From Paenibacillus tyrphae (GTDB taxonomy: Bacteria > Bacillota > Bacilli > Paenibacillales > NBRC-103111): 64,000 nt of DNA. Below, one piece after another: positions 1 to 8,478 of the stretch (the first letter of the stretch is position 1; every line of letters begins with the position of its first letter). The stretch covers positions 37,291 to 101,290 of the forward strand of contig NZ_BSDJ01000029.1 of the NCBI RefSeq assembly GCF_027925525.1, read 5' to 3'. The translations under genes and the position numbers were made by a program. The notes under the pieces are model-generated. The model saw only the letters and a program-made list of their open reading frames with translations, had not been told where the DNA came from and made no database searches.

Positions 1-1
1 T

Positions 2-1087
2 AGCTCAGTCGTAACAAAACTAACTGGGAAGAGCGTTTTCAACACTGAGTACTACTCGGCCAATTCGTTTTTCAACATATATATAAAGTATTTCAATTCT
101 ATCGTAAATGGATTTAACTCTAATCCAACATCATTAAATAAGCATATCAAAAGGAATTTTAATTTCGGTTATTTTGAGGATCTCTCATTTGGCGGAAAAG
201 CATTTATCAATGAAGAGACGGATTTTGTTTATTTAAACTGTGGAACAATTGTATATATCCATGATCTTTTTTTAAAACTTCTTGCTAACCCTACGGTTTT
301 CCCAGAAATAGGAACCCCAAGTATTAACGACTACATAATACATAAAGAACCTGAAATTAATAACGGAGAAAATCAAATAATTTTTCACAATGGGCCAAGC
401 GATTCCCTCAGACAAGACCTAGCCCTTTTCTTATCACATCTGGCGTTAACTTATGTCACTTTACACGAACTAGGTCATCATTATAACGGCCATATGTTAT
501 ACTTGAATACTGTGTTAAATGAAAACAGCTTAGATATGGATAACAATAGTTCTACTCTCAATCCATTGGATTACCAGACTTTGGAAATGGATGCAGATGC
601 CTTTGCTGCAACAACTTCTATTAATTTTATCTTTTTTAATTTGCCAGAATATCAAAAAAATCTTTTTCCACCAAGCCTAATCCAAATCATAAAAGAATCA
701 GATATCTTGAAGTACTGGATATTCTCCATCCACTCTCTTTTCTGCTTCTTAAATAAAAACAACTTTAATGCAGAAAATTTCGCAGATAAAAAATACCTAC
801 CTCTAAGAATCCGCCAATTTCTAAATTTTGATATAGCTTATACAACACTAGCTTCCATAATCGGCGATAATTTACCCAGAAAAGATTATGAGTTTTTACT
901 GCAAAATACAGTAGTCTACACTGAAGAAAAATTTAACCAAACGTTTGAAAAAAATATGGACGAACTTGATTTACTAAGTAGTACATCTACTACAGTCTTA
1001 AATCATGTCACAAAAATTAATGACCATTGGAAAAATAGTATAAAGCCGAAACTTGAAAAATTCTCCAGAGCAACTCTTGCAGAATAA
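2..1087 (+). CDS. Partial zinc-metallopeptidase-like protein (5' end outside window)
   Basis: The reading frame is open from the first bases of the window to a TAA at 1085-1087, so the gene begins upstream; an internal ATG at 494 is not the true start. Codons 464-481 encode HELGHH, an HExxH zinc site, and about 40 residues later the protein reads EMDADAFA, matching the ExxAD third-ligand motif of gluzincin peptidases such as M48. No membrane segment is obvious in the visible part. A strong terminator follows at 1139. The gene is AT-rich, unlike the core genome, and sits in the same block as an AIPR defence protein. Fold and zinc site are seen; substrate and role are unknown. Confidence 0.7.
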   Translation, partial: SSVVTKLTGKSVFNTEYYSANSFFNIYIKYFNSIVNGFNSNPTSLNKHIKRNFNFGYFEDLSFGGKAFINEETDFVYLNCGTIVYIHDLFLKLLANPTVFPEIGTPSINDYIIHKEPEINNGENQIIFHNGPSDSLRQDLALFLSHLALTYVTLHELGHHYNGHMLYLNTVLNENSLDMDNNSSTLNPLDYQTLEMDADAFAATTSINFIFFNLPEYQKNLFPPSLIQIIKESDILKYWIFSIHSLFCFLNKNNFNAENFADKKYLPLRIRQFLNFDIAYTTLASIIGDNLPRKDYEFLLQNTVVYTEEKFNQTFEKNMDELDLLSSTSTTVLNHVTKINDHWKNSIKPKLEKFSRATLAE

Positions 1088-1138
1088 TTTATATTAAAAA
1101 AGTTAAGATTTCCTGCTAAATTATCGTTAAAGGACCCC

Positions 1139-1168
1139 AGCACCGACCTAGTCTGGTCGGTGCTTTTA
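1139..1168. terminator. Hairpin terminator between convergent genes
   Basis: A perfect 10-bp stem (1139-1148 with 1155-1164, loop of 6) is followed by TTTT. It lies between the plus-strand metallopeptidase-like gene and the minus-strand gene ending at 1238. Its arms (AGCACCGACC and its complement) closely resemble the terminator of ssrA at 18601-18630. Confidence 0.8.
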
Positions 1169-1237
1169 ATGAAGACAACCGTGGTTCTGTACAATTAGTC
1201 GCGTTATGCTGAGGTTTTTGAAGAAGTTGCTTACCAT

Positions 1238-1912
1238 TCACACGACTTTAGAATCCCTTGAAATCGTTAACACATAACTCTTTACACCTTCTACAAGATT
1301 ACAATCTTCGGCCTTTAATTTACCTAGTTTCATTTGTTTTACAAGTGCTTTGGCACTATCCCAATATATCTGTACTACATCAGCATTCGTTATTTGGTAC
1401 GCATCAATCCATAGAATAGGTTTTTCTTCATCATTATACACGTATAATAAAGCCGGTATATACATACCTCCTAACCTTACCTTTATGGTGAATCCTCGAC
1501 TTTTTCTCCTGAGAACTTCTACAATCTTTAGTACGTTGTAGTTAAAGTATGAAACGCGAGTTCTATCCTCCGATAGCGTAAAACAATCACCAAAATAATC
1601 ACATGATAATTCTATCGCATGAATCATTTCATTATTTTCAGTCGGATTCTTACAATGCCTAAATAAATATTTTTCATGACACCTACGACATCTTAATACG
1701 TCATTACATACCGCCTCAATAACATTTATACTTTCGCTGATCACATAATCTCTTAACTCATTATCCTTATTATCATTTGAGGCATTTCGAATAACCTCCA
1801 TCTGGGTTTTAAAAACGCTAAAAAGTCGCCCTTCCTTGATCATTCTTTTTATCATGTCCGTATAATCAGCAGTTATTGAATCATAATCTTTCTTTCTTGT
1901 CGCAATTTCCAT
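1238..1912 (-). CDS. Hypothetical protein with CxxC motif, island block 1
   Basis: Encodes 224 residues from an ATG at 1912 preceded by GGAG at good spacing; an upstream in-frame start at 1972 lacks a ribosome binding site. I do not recognise the family. The visible motif is RCRRCHEKYLFRHC near the middle, a C-x2-C followed by H and C that could bind a metal but could also be chance. No signal peptide or membrane helix. It lies downstream of the AIPR gene on the same strand with a hairpin between them, so it may be a partner of that defence gene or an independent cargo gene. AT-rich composition supports acquisition by transfer. Confidence 0.6.
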   Translation of the reverse strand: MEIATRKKDYDSITADYTDMIKRMIKEGRLFSVFKTQMEVIRNASNDNKDNELRDYVISESINVIEAVCNDVLRCRRCHEKYLFRHCKNPTENNEMIHAIELSCDYFGDCFTLSEDRTRVSYFNYNVLKIVEVLRRKSRGFTIKVRLGGMYIPALLYVYNDEEKPILWIDAYQITNADVVQIYWDSAKALVKQMKLGKLKAEDCNLVEGVKSYVLTISRDSKVV

Positions 1913-1988
1913 GTACATCACTCCAACTCTATTAGTTATATAAACAATATTTACACAATTAAAAATTCGCATACATTAAAAAATAAAA

Positions 1989-2029
1989 AACCGCCAGAAG
2001 CTCTAAAAAGAGACAGCTAACGGTATTTG
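1989..2029 (-). terminator. Imperfect hairpin after the AIPR gene
   Basis: On the minus strand an imperfect stem (ACCG..CTCT with AGAG..CGGT) is followed by a T-rich run. It lies in the 290-bp gap between the AIPR gene and the next minus-strand gene. Nothing else was recognised in the gap. Confidence 0.45.
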
Positions 2030-2202
2030 TAATAATAATATGATAGGATTATCCCTTGTTCACATTTTGCAATTGTGATTTCAATTAATCACAAAAAAAA
2101 ATTATCGGCAATATTTATTATGAGTAAACTCTCTGAATCTTATTCTAAGTATATAGTTGAACTAAAGTTTTCGTCGGTTCATCTCGACTATCTAATACAC
2201 AG

Positions 2203-3900
2203 TCAAAATAACTTATCCTGATTAATTAGTTCTTCTACTAGGTCTCTTGATTTAGAGATCTTATCCAATGTTCCAATGTTATATTTTCTATAATTATCTA
2301 TCAACTTAACTAATTTTTCAAACACATCCAAAAGAGCTTCATTAGTTAATATTGTTCCTCTTAAAGTGGCTACTTCAGCTACCGTGTAATTTTGCTTTTT
2401 CAACAATTCAAATACAACCATCATACCTAAGTGAAATCTAAACTGTACATAATCCTGAAGAGATTCCGACACATCCTTAAGGAAGATTTCAATTCTCTTC
2501 ATTATTTCAGCGCATGTAAGATACAAATTCAGGCCGTATTCTTCATTAAAAACTCTTTTATAATCATGATTATGTTTAATTAGTGAGGAAGGTCGAGCCC
2601 TTGCATTGTCGGGCTCCTTCAATAAAATAGACATAACACTTTGAGCCATGTAAGGAATACTCACGATTCTATCCGATGGTTTCCCTAAATTCTTATAATA
2701 ATTTTTTCTTCGATCATAAAACCATCCATATTGGACTAAATATTCTTCGATATCTCTCTGAATACGATCTGTTGCCCTTAATGAAGCAGTTGGAATTGCC
2801 GTTTGATTATTTGTCGCTTTAATGATTCTATCTCGCGCTTCAGGGTCTTTAGTTACAATAATTCGAACCAGAATTCCTCTCCCTTCCTCCCTCCACTTGC
2901 TTTTGTTTTCAGCCAAATAATTATAGATTGTAGTTGTTGTCTGAAGTCCATTAACTATTTGAATGTCGTCAAGTGTTATTGTCTTCCCTGCAATACTTGC
3001 ATGAGATGCTAATATCGTTACACCATTATTTAAATACCAGAAGTCTAGATCATCATTTACTTCCAGTGTTTTTCTAATATCTTTATTTACTTCAACTTCA
3101 CCTTGGTAATCACGTACGTTCGATTCGAAGACATATCTTCTTAAGTTACCATGCTCGTCCGAAACGAAATCACAATAGTCAGTGATTTTTGATAAAATAA
3201 TATAATTATCTTCTCCTCTCGAAATATAGTTTTCCAAAAAGCGAAGTTGTAATGTATACGTTTTTTCTGTTCTAGCAGCATCTAACAATTGTCTAGCACC
3301 TATGAACTCTACACTACAATCTGAACCAGCAAACCTAGAGGTTACAATATCTATTAAATTACTTGATTTTGCTACAACTTTCTGATGGACATCCTGATTA
3401 TTTCCTTTACTTGCATAAAAAAACTTAACAGTCAATTGGGGGTGCTTCACTGCTAAATTAACATAAATCGATTTAAACTGTTGAATCTTTTTTACAAGCA
3501 ATGAATTATAACGATTTTTTATGTCATCTGCACTTTTAGATAAATCAAAAATTTCAAAGGCAGTCGAAATAATCTTATCCATAGCAATCTCGCTAAAAGA
3601 GGCGGATTGTTTTGATTGGATAAGACAAAGATACATTCTAGGGTTTTTCTTTATTTCGTCAACGTTAAAATCTTCATCAACGAGTTCATCATTTATGAAT
3701 AGAAAAAAACCATCAATACCACCATCATCACCTGAACCCATTTTTCCACTTTCTAACTCTTCGTAGGATAAATCATAATTTTTTAAAACTTGTTCAAATG
3801 TAAATATTTCAAAGAAATCATCTTCTTTAATAGTTTTAGCAATTTCATCTCTACGTTGTTCTAATATTGCATTAAGTACAATGACATCATTACCAGACAT
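2203..3900 (-). CDS. AIPR family abortive phage infection protein
   Basis: Encodes 565 residues; ATG at 3900 is preceded by AGGGGA at 8 bases. Hallmarks of the AIPR family are visible: NVRDYQG near residue 261, FWYLNNGVTI at about 287-296 and QIVNGLQTT at about 314-322. The first 100 residues carry GGIDG (60-64) and, after a beta-strand-like stretch, IQSKQ (94-98), a pattern expected of a PD-(D/E)xK-like nuclease core. AIPR proteins are associated with abortive infection, where infected cells stop growth or die. The gene lies in an AT-rich island beside ssrA, a typical setting for anti-phage genes. Family assignment is firm; nuclease activity is inferred from motifs. Confidence 0.85.
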   Translation of the reverse strand: MSGNDVIVLNAILEQRRDEIAKTIKEDDFFEIFTFEQVLKNYDLSYEELESGKMGSGDDGGIDGFFLFINDELVDEDFNVDEIKKNPRMYLCLIQSKQSASFSEIAMDKIISTAFEIFDLSKSADDIKNRYNSLLVKKIQQFKSIYVNLAVKHPQLTVKFFYASKGNNQDVHQKVVAKSSNLIDIVTSRFAGSDCSVEFIGARQLLDAARTEKTYTLQLRFLENYISRGEDNYIILSKITDYCDFVSDEHGNLRRYVFESNVRDYQGEVEVNKDIRKTLEVNDDLDFWYLNNGVTILASHASIAGKTITLDDIQIVNGLQTTTTIYNYLAENKSKWREEGRGILVRIIVTKDPEARDRIIKATNNQTAIPTASLRATDRIQRDIEEYLVQYGWFYDRRKNYYKNLGKPSDRIVSIPYMAQSVMSILLKEPDNARARPSSLIKHNHDYKRVFNEEYGLNLYLTCAEIMKRIEIFLKDVSESLQDYVQFRFHLGMMVVFELLKKQNYTVAEVATLRGTILTNEALLDVFEKLVKLIDNYRKYNIGTLDKISKSRDLVEELINQDKLF

Positions 3901-3953
3901 ATATTCATCCCCTAAGAGGGTTTGCCGAATGTTACCATAGGCATTCCCTTAAA

Positions 3954-3977
3954 TTTTTGTATCCATTAATACAAAAA
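3954..3977. promoter_or_regulatory. Perfect 9-bp inverted repeat upstream of AIPR gene
   Basis: Arms TTTTTGTAT and ATACAAAAA separated by six bases lie 54-77 bp upstream of the AIPR start. The position suits an operator for a repressor that keeps the toxic gene silent, but no dedicated regulator is adjacent, so this remains inference. Confidence 0.35.
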
Positions 3978-4076
3978 GTGCTCGCCTTCATGTGCACAAA
4001 ATTGAACTATTTTTTACAATATTAAGATAATAAATATAGTAGTCCTTTACAAGTGTTTCTTAAACAAAGCCTATGT

Positions 4077-4124
4077 AAAAAGGAGCTTGCCACCATATTT
4101 CATTTGCAAAGCTCCTTTTTGGTT
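4077..4124. terminator. Hairpin terminator at the edge of an ssrA fragment
   Basis: A long stem (AAAAAGGAGCTTGC with a one-base-bulged complement ending in CCTTTTT) spans 4077-4120, with T-rich flanks on both sides. It has the same position relative to the adjacent ssrA-like fragment (4131) as the true terminator has to ssrA. Confidence 0.7.
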
Positions 4125-4130
4125 TTTACA

Positions 4131-4229
4131 TATGGAGGGTTAGGGTAGCCGCCTCCCTCCGAAGATATCTTCACACAGCCTTCTACGAGTGTAACCACGG
4201 TTTTGATATCGCCTGAGCGTCTCCCTCAC
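4131..4229 (-). pseudogene. Degenerate ssrA (tmRNA) 3' fragment, old attachment site
   Basis: About 100 bp align without large gaps to the 3' part of the intact ssrA: shared blocks include TATGGAG, CCGAAGATA, CACACAG, CTTCTACG, GTGTA, TTTTGAT and GAGCGTC in the same order. The T-arm-like part is scrambled, so it cannot be a functional tmRNA. It is best read as a displaced ssrA 3' end left by an integrating element, marking the boundary between island blocks 1 and 2. The rest of the 3901-4324 gap holds the inverted repeat and terminator listed separately. Confidence 0.75.
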
Positions 4230-4324
4230 TTTTAAGCTCAGCTCCTAAAATCGTTAACGTCCACGCAACATGCGCTTGACTGCAATATGATAGTTTATGA
4301 TCAAAAGTTGGAGTTGGTGATATC

Positions 4325-4972
4325 TTGATGATCTATACAGCTCTCGGAGATTCCATTACATTTGGCGAAAATGCCTCCTCTCTGGCAAAGGCATACCCTC
4401 AATTGACCGTGTCCGCTTTAAATTCGGATTCGCGCAAGGTTCGCGGGTTTGTTCTGGCGCGGTCCGGTTGGAGCAGCGACGATCTATTGGATGCCGTGAT
4501 ATGGCGGGGGGCCTCCGCGATCGCCCTTTCCTCGGTCGTTTCGGTCTGGATTGGCGGAGTGGATTTAGCCAACGCGGCGCTGGCTTCCTTTACAACCAAG
4601 CAGCCGCTTGCTGTAAAACACCTTGTGGCCGGGTATCGGCGTAATGTCAGTACCATTCTGACCCGAATCAAAAAAGGAAGCCGGGCCCGGATCGTTTGCT
4701 GCACGCAATACAATCCGTTTCCGAACACCCCTCTTGCGGTTAAGGCGATAGATCAATTGAATCGGATGATCAGCGAGCTTGCCCATAGCTGCAACGCCAC
4801 TGTCGCTCCCACTCATACGTGGTTTGAAGGCAAGCAGGCAGAGCTTGTGCATGGTTATCGGAATGGAAAGCTGGAAGACGCGTTAAGCGGATCGTTGCCC
4901 ATCCATCCGAACGATCGGGGGCACAGGGTCATTGCCGCGGGACTGGCCCCGTATCTGATCCCTCACAAGTAA
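4325..4972 (+). CDS. SGNH/GDSL-type hydrolase
   Basis: Encodes 215 residues; starts at TTG 4325 or the ATG directly after, with GGAG about 11-14 bases upstream. The N-terminus has ALGDSITFG (GDS motif, nucleophile Ser) and the C-terminus has HPNDRGH, supplying the Asp-x-x-His pair of SGNH esterases. The block III motif, normally GxND, reads GGVD here, so the usual oxyanion-hole Asn is not evident. No signal peptide, so probably cytoplasmic. Likely an esterase or lipase-like hydrolase of unknown substrate. It is the first gene of block 2 and converges with the isoprenoid synthase gene, whose stop is only about 10 bp away. Confidence 0.8.
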   Translation: MMIYTALGDSITFGENASSLAKAYPQLTVSALNSDSRKVRGFVLARSGWSSDDLLDAVIWRGASAIALSSVVSVWIGGVDLANAALASFTTKQPLAVKHLVAGYRRNVSTILTRIKKGSRARIVCCTQYNPFPNTPLAVKAIDQLNRMISELAHSCNATVAPTHTWFEGKQAELVHGYRNGKLEDALSGSLPIHPNDRGHRVIAAGLAPYLIPHK

Positions 4973-4984
4973 TCTTTGCTCATC

Positions 4985-7369
4985 CTAGCGATTCCTGCTG
5001 ACCATATAATCCAACAAATGCTTCAGAAAAACGGGACGGCGCGGCATATCCTGCAACGCTTCCATGGCGGTACAGTAGTGCTCCCACATCTTTTTGCTGG
5101 CGCCTTCCGAACCCAGGATGGTGACGAACGTCGAATTATTGTTTTCCGCATCCTGACCGACGGGCTTTCCAAGCAACCGCGCATCCCCTTCCAAATCAAG
5201 CAAATCGTCCTTGATCTGAAAAGCAATGCCCGCATGATAAGCGAATGTTTTCAACACTTCGAGTTCCTTCTCGTTCACCTGCGCGAGAATAGCAGGCATC
5301 ACCAGAGCGGCCTCGAACACAATGCCGGTTTTGTAAAAGCAAACCGCCTCCAATTGCTCCAGAGTCAACGCTTTTCCTTTGGAGCTTAAATCCATCGCCT
5401 GTCCCACACACACATTTTCCGCCATTTCGGCCGAATACTTCATCAGGGCAAGCACGGTTTTCGCATCAAACCGATCCAGTGAAGCTTGTTCCTGAATGGC
5501 CTTCTGAATCAGAAACAGACCGGTTAATTCCGCCGTGGCGCTATTATGCACCCGATGCAGTGTCGGGCGCCCTCTACGGATCGACGCGTTATCCTGGGAC
5601 GGCAAATCGTCGAAAATCAGGGATGCGGTATGCATATATTCCATGGATCTCAGCAAAGGAAGGATGGACTCCGCGCGGAGTCCGTATTCTTGCACGCCCA
5701 TGACCCAGGTCACGATCGGACGCAGACGTTTGCCGTCCCCTTCCAGACTGTAATTTGCCGCATCAATGAGCGACTCTTTCATCGCCGGAATGCCGTCAGG
5801 TTTGGCAATCTGCAAAGTGTCGTTGATCTGCCGCCGTACCGTTTTGACAGTTTCGGCGAATTCTTCTTTTTCGTTCCGGTCTCTTTTTAAAATGGCGACC
5901 AGTTGGTCCCGAAGCAGTTTATCGAAAAATTCCACATCTTCCGCTTTGTCAACCATATGTTGAACAAGTCGGTTGAATGCCGGGTTTTCCGAAGCAAAGA
6001 TCTCCATAATGCGGTTATATTTTTCGGTGCCGATGCGCGCTTTGCAGCGTTTTAGACCGTTGATGGCCCGAGCCAGGATCACCTCGCGGGCCTTCGCATC
6101 GGAGCGATACACGTCATGAATGAGATGGGCAATGACCGTCCAGTATAATTCAAAGGGATTGATCAGATCGGGCCGTTGATCACGGTACGTCAAATAATAG
6201 GTGTAGGGCGTTACCGCACCGTCTTTCCTATCGTCGAACATATCCGCGAAATCGTCGGCCAGCTGGTTGAATATGCCATAGAAGAAGGTTCGATCCTCAA
6301 AGCCTTCGTCTAAGGGAGCGCGAAGGATCGAGCGGGCAATCAAACGGGAAGAAGCGGACTTTAAGATGATAGGCACATAAAGCTCTTCATTGGTGTACGT
6401 GGCATGGGTCATATCCTTTGCACGGTCCAATTCCTGCGAGTGAAAGAATACGTAGGCTTGCTCGAAAAACAGGTGTTGGGTTTCCGGCCGCTGGCGGCTT
6501 TTCATATATTCAAAGGCTTCCCGAAGCTCCGAGTGAATGTATTGAATCATAGCTTTGCGGGCTCCGGACCATTCGCCCAATTCCGGCACCGATCCCGTAA
6601 GAAGCGCAGTCCGTATCATATCGGAATAATGTGCTTTCTCTTGAGCGGTTAAGACCTGTGCATCCAGAAGATCGTCGATGAACGGATAAGTCAGACCATA
6701 GGAATAACCGAGCCGGATCGCTTCGTCAAGTCTCCGGGCACGCTCCTCGGGCGATGGCTCATCTCCCATCTCTTCAATCGCATGCATGACGACCCCGACA
6801 ATGATCTTGATCAGTTTCCGCTGGGCATGCTCGGCATTCATTTCTTCCGGAATATGGGCCGCTACGCCCTTCAGCTTGTCGATCACCCATATCGCAGCCG
6901 GTTCAATGCCTTCTTTCTGAGCCCATCGATACAGCCCCGCGAAGCTGACAAACGCCGGACGGGCTTCCCGGTTAGTTGCGGCGGGGAGAAGCAAACGTTG
7001 CTTGACGTCAGCAGCTACACGCCGTATTTTAGCCTGTGCTTCGGGAGAATCGATGGCTTTGCCCAGATCTCGCATGTAAATATAGGAGACGCTGCGATCC
7101 AGGTAAGCATCCAATGTGCCCGTATGCTTCAGCCATTGGATATAGCGGTGATAGTCCCCGCCATCGGCCCCCCGCTTGCCTCGGGCAAACATGGAGATCC
7201 ATGATTGGCCGCGAACATGATCTCGTTGCCACAGCTCGAAATCCTCCGTAAGGACAGACACATACGTCTTTTTCATGACCTGCTGATAAAGGGACGCAAA
7301 ATAGCCGGCAGCTTTCTGCTCCGCTAGCCGATAACAGGTATCGGCATGAATTATATATTCCTCACTCAT
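4985..7369 (-). CDS. Two-domain isoprenoid synthase: terpene-synthase-like N-half, polyprenyl synthetase C-half
   Basis: Encodes 794 residues, more than twice a normal prenyl diphosphate synthase (about 300). The C-terminal third is a clear trans-prenyltransferase: GDGKRLRP (544-551), first Asp-rich motif DDLPSQD (587-593), RRGRPT (598-603), GQAMDL (656-661), KTG (680-682) and second Asp-rich motif DDLLD (721-725). The N-terminal half also carries class I isoprenoid-synthase-like Asp motifs, IDDLLD (231-236) and ADDFADMFDD (371-380), suggesting a second all-helical catalytic domain. The protein could make a prenyl diphosphate and pass it to its own terpene-synthase domain. Start ATG 7369 is the first in frame. 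It stands alone on its strand. The prenyltransferase call is firm; N-domain activity is inference. Confidence 0.8.
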   Translation of the reverse strand: MSEEYIIHADTCYRLAEQKAAGYFASLYQQVMKKTYVSVLTEDFELWQRDHVRGQSWISMFARGKRGADGGDYHRYIQWLKHTGTLDAYLDRSVSYIYMRDLGKAIDSPEAQAKIRRVAADVKQRLLLPAATNREARPAFVSFAGLYRWAQKEGIEPAAIWVIDKLKGVAAHIPEEMNAEHAQRKLIKIIVGVVMHAIEEMGDEPSPEERARRLDEAIRLGYSYGLTYPFIDDLLDAQVLTAQEKAHYSDMIRTALLTGSVPELGEWSGARKAMIQYIHSELREAFEYMKSRQRPETQHLFFEQAYVFFHSQELDRAKDMTHATYTNEELYVPIILKSASSRLIARSILRAPLDEGFEDRTFFYGIFNQLADDFADMFDDRKDGAVTPYTYYLTYRDQRPDLINPFELYWTVIAHLIHDVYRSDAKAREVILARAINGLKRCKARIGTEKYNRIMEIFASENPAFNRLVQHMVDKAEDVEFFDKLLRDQLVAILKRDRNEKEEFAETVKTVRRQINDTLQIAKPDGIPAMKESLIDAANYSLEGDGKRLRPIVTWVMGVQEYGLRAESILPLLRSMEYMHTASLIFDDLPSQDNASIRRGRPTLHRVHNSATAELTGLFLIQKAIQEQASLDRFDAKTVLALMKYSAEMAENVCVGQAMDLSSKGKALTLEQLEAVCFYKTGIVFEAALVMPAILAQVNEKELEVLKTFAYHAGIAFQIKDDLLDLEGDARLLGKPVGQDAENNNSTFVTILGSEGASKKMWEHYCTAMEALQDMPRRPVFLKHLLDYMVSRNR

Positions 7370-7666
7370 AGGTGTATGACCTCAGCTTCTATTGTTGGTA
7401 TAGGGGTAAATACGGGAGAGTTTTTTTTAGGTTGCGGATCATGTTAAAAGGGGAAGCGCCGACAGCAGTAGGAGGGAAATTTTCAACGTCTTGAACCGCC
7501 CGGATAATTCTCGTATTACAATATGCGGAAGCTGCTTTCTAAATTCAGCGACGTCATTTCGGGCACGTATTGTTTGCTGTGTGCGGCACCTCCATTTCCG
7601 GATCAAACAGTCTAATATTATCAAAAAGAATGAAGCGTCCGGCCATGCAGCCTAGAACCGCTCCTT
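7370..7666. other. Intergenic stretch without a recognisable gene
   Basis: A 297-bp gap between the isoprenoid synthase and the TetR gene. A minus-strand frame of 61 codons exists at 7439-7624 but has no ribosome binding site and no recognisable motif. A plus-strand stretch near 7560 reads ARIVCC, as in the SGNH hydrolase, too short to call a paralogue remnant. Otherwise nothing seen. Confidence 0.4.
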
Positions 7667-8254
7667 TCAGGAATCCAACGCAGAAAGCGTCACTTTTATA
7701 ATATCGTCCAACACTTTTGGATCGGAAGTCAATTTAGCGGCTTGGGTCAGCGAATACCTGGAATGGTTCAAATAGCGGGCAAGCGCCCTCAAATCGCTAT
7801 GACGATCGCTCAATTCACCTTGCTCGTAAGCACGGACCAATGCCCGATAGTATGCCTCTTCCAATCGGGAAGCATCTTGCTCGAAGAACGCGGCGATTTC
7901 GGGAACGTGAGGGACCTGGTCGATGGCACTGTGCATGATGAAGCACTCCTTACGCCGGGCCTCGTCCTTCAACGCCGCCGCGATCTCGCAAAAAATATCC
8001 GTAATGGCCGCCTTGACCGAACCGGGACGATTAAGTCTTGCGACCAAAGCTGCACTTTTCTCGTTCGTATAATGCTTGACTGCGGAGATGAAGAGGTCTT
8101 TCTTCGTACCGTAGGTGTCATACAAGCTTTGCCGGGCAATCCCTAAGCCATCAAGCAAAATTTGCAGCGAAGTGCCTTCATATCCGTAATGTCCGAATAC
8201 CTCCATGGCCTTGCGAAGCACGACGGTCGTATCGAATTCCTTATTTCTTCCCAT
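7667..8254 (-). CDS. TetR family transcriptional regulator
   Basis: Encodes 195 residues from ATG 8254, which has AGGAGG ten bases upstream; the longer frame from 8281 would place that site inside the gene. The N-terminal 50 residues form a TetR helix-turn-helix (VLRKAMEVFGHYGYEGTS, then LLDGLGIARQSLYDTYGTKK). The C-terminal part is a helical ligand-binding domain resembling the AcrR/YxaF branch. The likely operator is a near-palindromic AGTGATTARTCAATWACT sequence found three times nearby (8442-8461, 9453-9473, 9497-9518), so it probably represses itself, the broken flavodoxin-type gene in front of it and the SDR gene. The inducing ligand is unknown. Confidence 0.88.
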   Translation of the reverse strand: MGRNKEFDTTVVLRKAMEVFGHYGYEGTSLQILLDGLGIARQSLYDTYGTKKDLFISAVKHYTNEKSAALVARLNRPGSVKAAITDIFCEIAAALKDEARRKECFIMHSAIDQVPHVPEIAAFFEQDASRLEEAYYRALVRAYEQGELSDRHSDLRALARYLNHSRYSLTQAAKLTSDPKVLDDIIKVTLSALDS

Positions 8255-8305
8255 CGGTTGCATTCCTCCTTGCAAAACCATCTTACTCTTTTTCGGACCA
8301 TTTAA

Positions 8306-8427
8306 TCAAGAATGGAATAGGACCTCGTCCCCCTCTTGGCGTAAGCTTTCTGCCAATGTCTCCAGAATCGTGTTGTTAAAGCTTCTTTTTTTGGATGCGT
8401 ATAGATAATGAGATGATTCGTTCCCTT
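8306..8427 (-). pseudogene. Remnant of a flavodoxin-like NAD(P)H oxidoreductase
   Basis: On the minus strand the sequence reads HLIIYTHPKK, then after a +1 shift in a run of seven A reads SFNNTILETLAESLRQEGDEV, ending at a TGA at 8308-8306. This is the characteristic N-terminus of NAD(P)H-dependent FMN oxidoreductases (NQO/MdaB-like), which begin with a beta-strand, an HPxxxSFN loop and a helix. Only about 40 residues of a roughly 190-residue family remain, with no clear start codon, so the gene is broken. It lies between an operator copy at 8442 and the tetR gene, suggesting a former operon of oxidoreductase and regulator. Confidence 0.6.
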
Positions 8428-8441
8428 TCTCTTCAATATTG

Positions 8442-8461
8442 CTAGTGATTAATCAATTACT
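8442..8461. promoter_or_regulatory. Operator copy 1 for the TetR regulator
   Basis: The near-palindrome TAGTGATTAATCAATTACT matches the two sites in front of the SDR gene. It lies upstream of the broken oxidoreductase and tetR, consistent with autoregulation. Confidence 0.65.
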
Positions 8462-8478
8462 TTTAGTTAAAATGAAAG

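Noticed and set aside
7439..7624. Possible SGNH-hydrolase remnant (ARIVCC on plus strand)
   Set aside because: Six shared residues are too few, and no other block aligns.
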